Shown here piece by piece: positions 63,501 to 64,000 of a stretch of DNA of 64,000 nt. Origin of the DNA: Undaria pinnatifida (taxonomy: Eukaryota; Sar; Phaeophyceae; Laminariales; Alariaceae); assembly GCA_012845835.1 (NCBI GenBank), contig JABAKD010000014.1, forward strand, positions 5,739,396 through 5,803,395, written 5' to 3'. The notes below the pieces were generated by a model. It was given only the letters and a program-made list of their open reading frames with translations. It was not told the origin of the DNA and ran no database searches. Made by a program: the position numbers and the translations under genes. Every line of letters begins with the position of its first letter. Position 1 is the first letter of the stretch.

Positions 63501-63945
63501 TTTTTTGGCTTTGACCCGGTGGTGAAAATTGGGGGTACTCCCCTACTACCGTAGCCTTGATCAGAGGTATACCCTTTTTTGGCTTTGACCCGGTAGTGAA
63601 AATTGGGGGTACCTCCCCCCCTACTACCGTAGCCTTGATCAGAGGTATACCCTTTTTTGGCTTTGACCCGGTAGTGAAAATTGGGGGTACCTCCCCCCCT
63701 ACTACCGTAGCCTTGATCAGAGGTATACCCTTTTTTGGCTTTGAACCGGTAGTGAAAATTGGGGGTACCCCCCTACCATCGTAGCCTTGATCAGAGGTAT
63801 ACCCTTTTTTGGCTTTGAACCGGTAGTGAAAATTGGGGGTACCCCCCTACTACCGTAGCCTTGATCAGAGGTATACCCTTTTTTGGCTTTGATCCGGTAG
63901 TGAAAATTGGGGGTACTCCCCTACTACCGTAGGCTTGATCTCAAT
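63410..63945. repeat. 74-78 bp tandem array, seven units
   Basis: 'ccttgatcagagg' recurs at 63481, 63555, 63633, 63711, 63785 and 63859, with a last, broken unit at 63933. Each unit joins a family G right end (gtagtgaaaattgggggta..ccccctactaccgtagcctt) to a short family A-like piece (gaggtatacccttttttggct). Units are about 95 percent alike. Peptide repeats across it are artefacts. Confidence 0.9.
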
Positions 63946-64000
63946 AATTGTTCGAGTGGAGTATTGAGCTCCTCTACAAAGCCCCAAGAACCTTGCGCAC
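63946..64000. mobile_element. Family F end, cut by window edge
   Basis: 'gttcgagtggagtattgagctcctctacaaagccccaagaacctt' resembles the inner family F end at 57150-57190. Confidence 0.4.

Noticed and set aside
63159-63784. Repeat protein with GIPFFGFDPVVKIGGT units
   Set aside because: Produced by the 74-78 bp tandem array of transposon ends; the frame is broken wherever unit length is not a multiple of three.

Overview
This is a repeat-dense, intron-rich nuclear genome segment of a eukaryote. There are no bacterial-style gene clusters, and almost no open frame survives more than 100 codons without being a repeat. Coding exons are small (84-213 nt), GC-rich and bounded by GT/AG sites. They float in a sea of MITE-like inverted-repeat elements, LINE 3' ends with poly(C) tails, minisatellites and very long C/G homopolymers. 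That style fits a large-genome alga, and an ochrophyte such as a brown alga is my best guess. The organism is an inference; nothing in the window proves it.

Two genes can be supported. (1) A plus-strand gene spans 26047-49579. It has four exons of 163, 84, 84 and 74 nt separated by introns of 17,475, 3,605 and 2,048 nt, all phase 1. Joined, they give a 134-residue membrane-anchored ubiquitin-fold protein (MUB/UBL3 family): a beta-grasp domain with the family's Trp-Pro turn and a C-terminal CAAX box (CTIS) preceded by a second Cys. No single open frame shows it, because exons 2-4 are scattered over 23 kb. (2) A minus-strand gene runs off the left edge, with at least three exons (3384-3268, 1272-1063, 354-142), all joined in phase 0. 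I do not recognise its family. A fourth, weaker exon candidate lies at 11291-11150.

Layout: 1-3.4 kb, 3' part of the minus-strand gene, with LINE tails in its introns. 3.9-6.2 kb, minisatellite and a satellite with a 210-bp higher-order repeat. 6.4-12.2 kb, LINE ends, MITEs and a 460-bp palindrome. 12.2-15.5 kb, a GC-rich, coding-like but decayed block. 15.5-25.7 kb, MITE families and a tandem duplication. 25.7-49.6 kb, the MUB/UBL3-like gene, whose first intron carries most of the repeat families seen elsewhere. 49.6-64 kb, G/C-rich and T-rich tracts, more MITEs, a large inverted pair and several recent tandem arrays.

The main biological points are the giant-intron prenylated ubiquitin-fold gene, a LINE family ending in a poly(C) tail, and a set of MITE families whose ends share a CTACGRTAG core and whose inner or terminal modules have been amplified in tandem.
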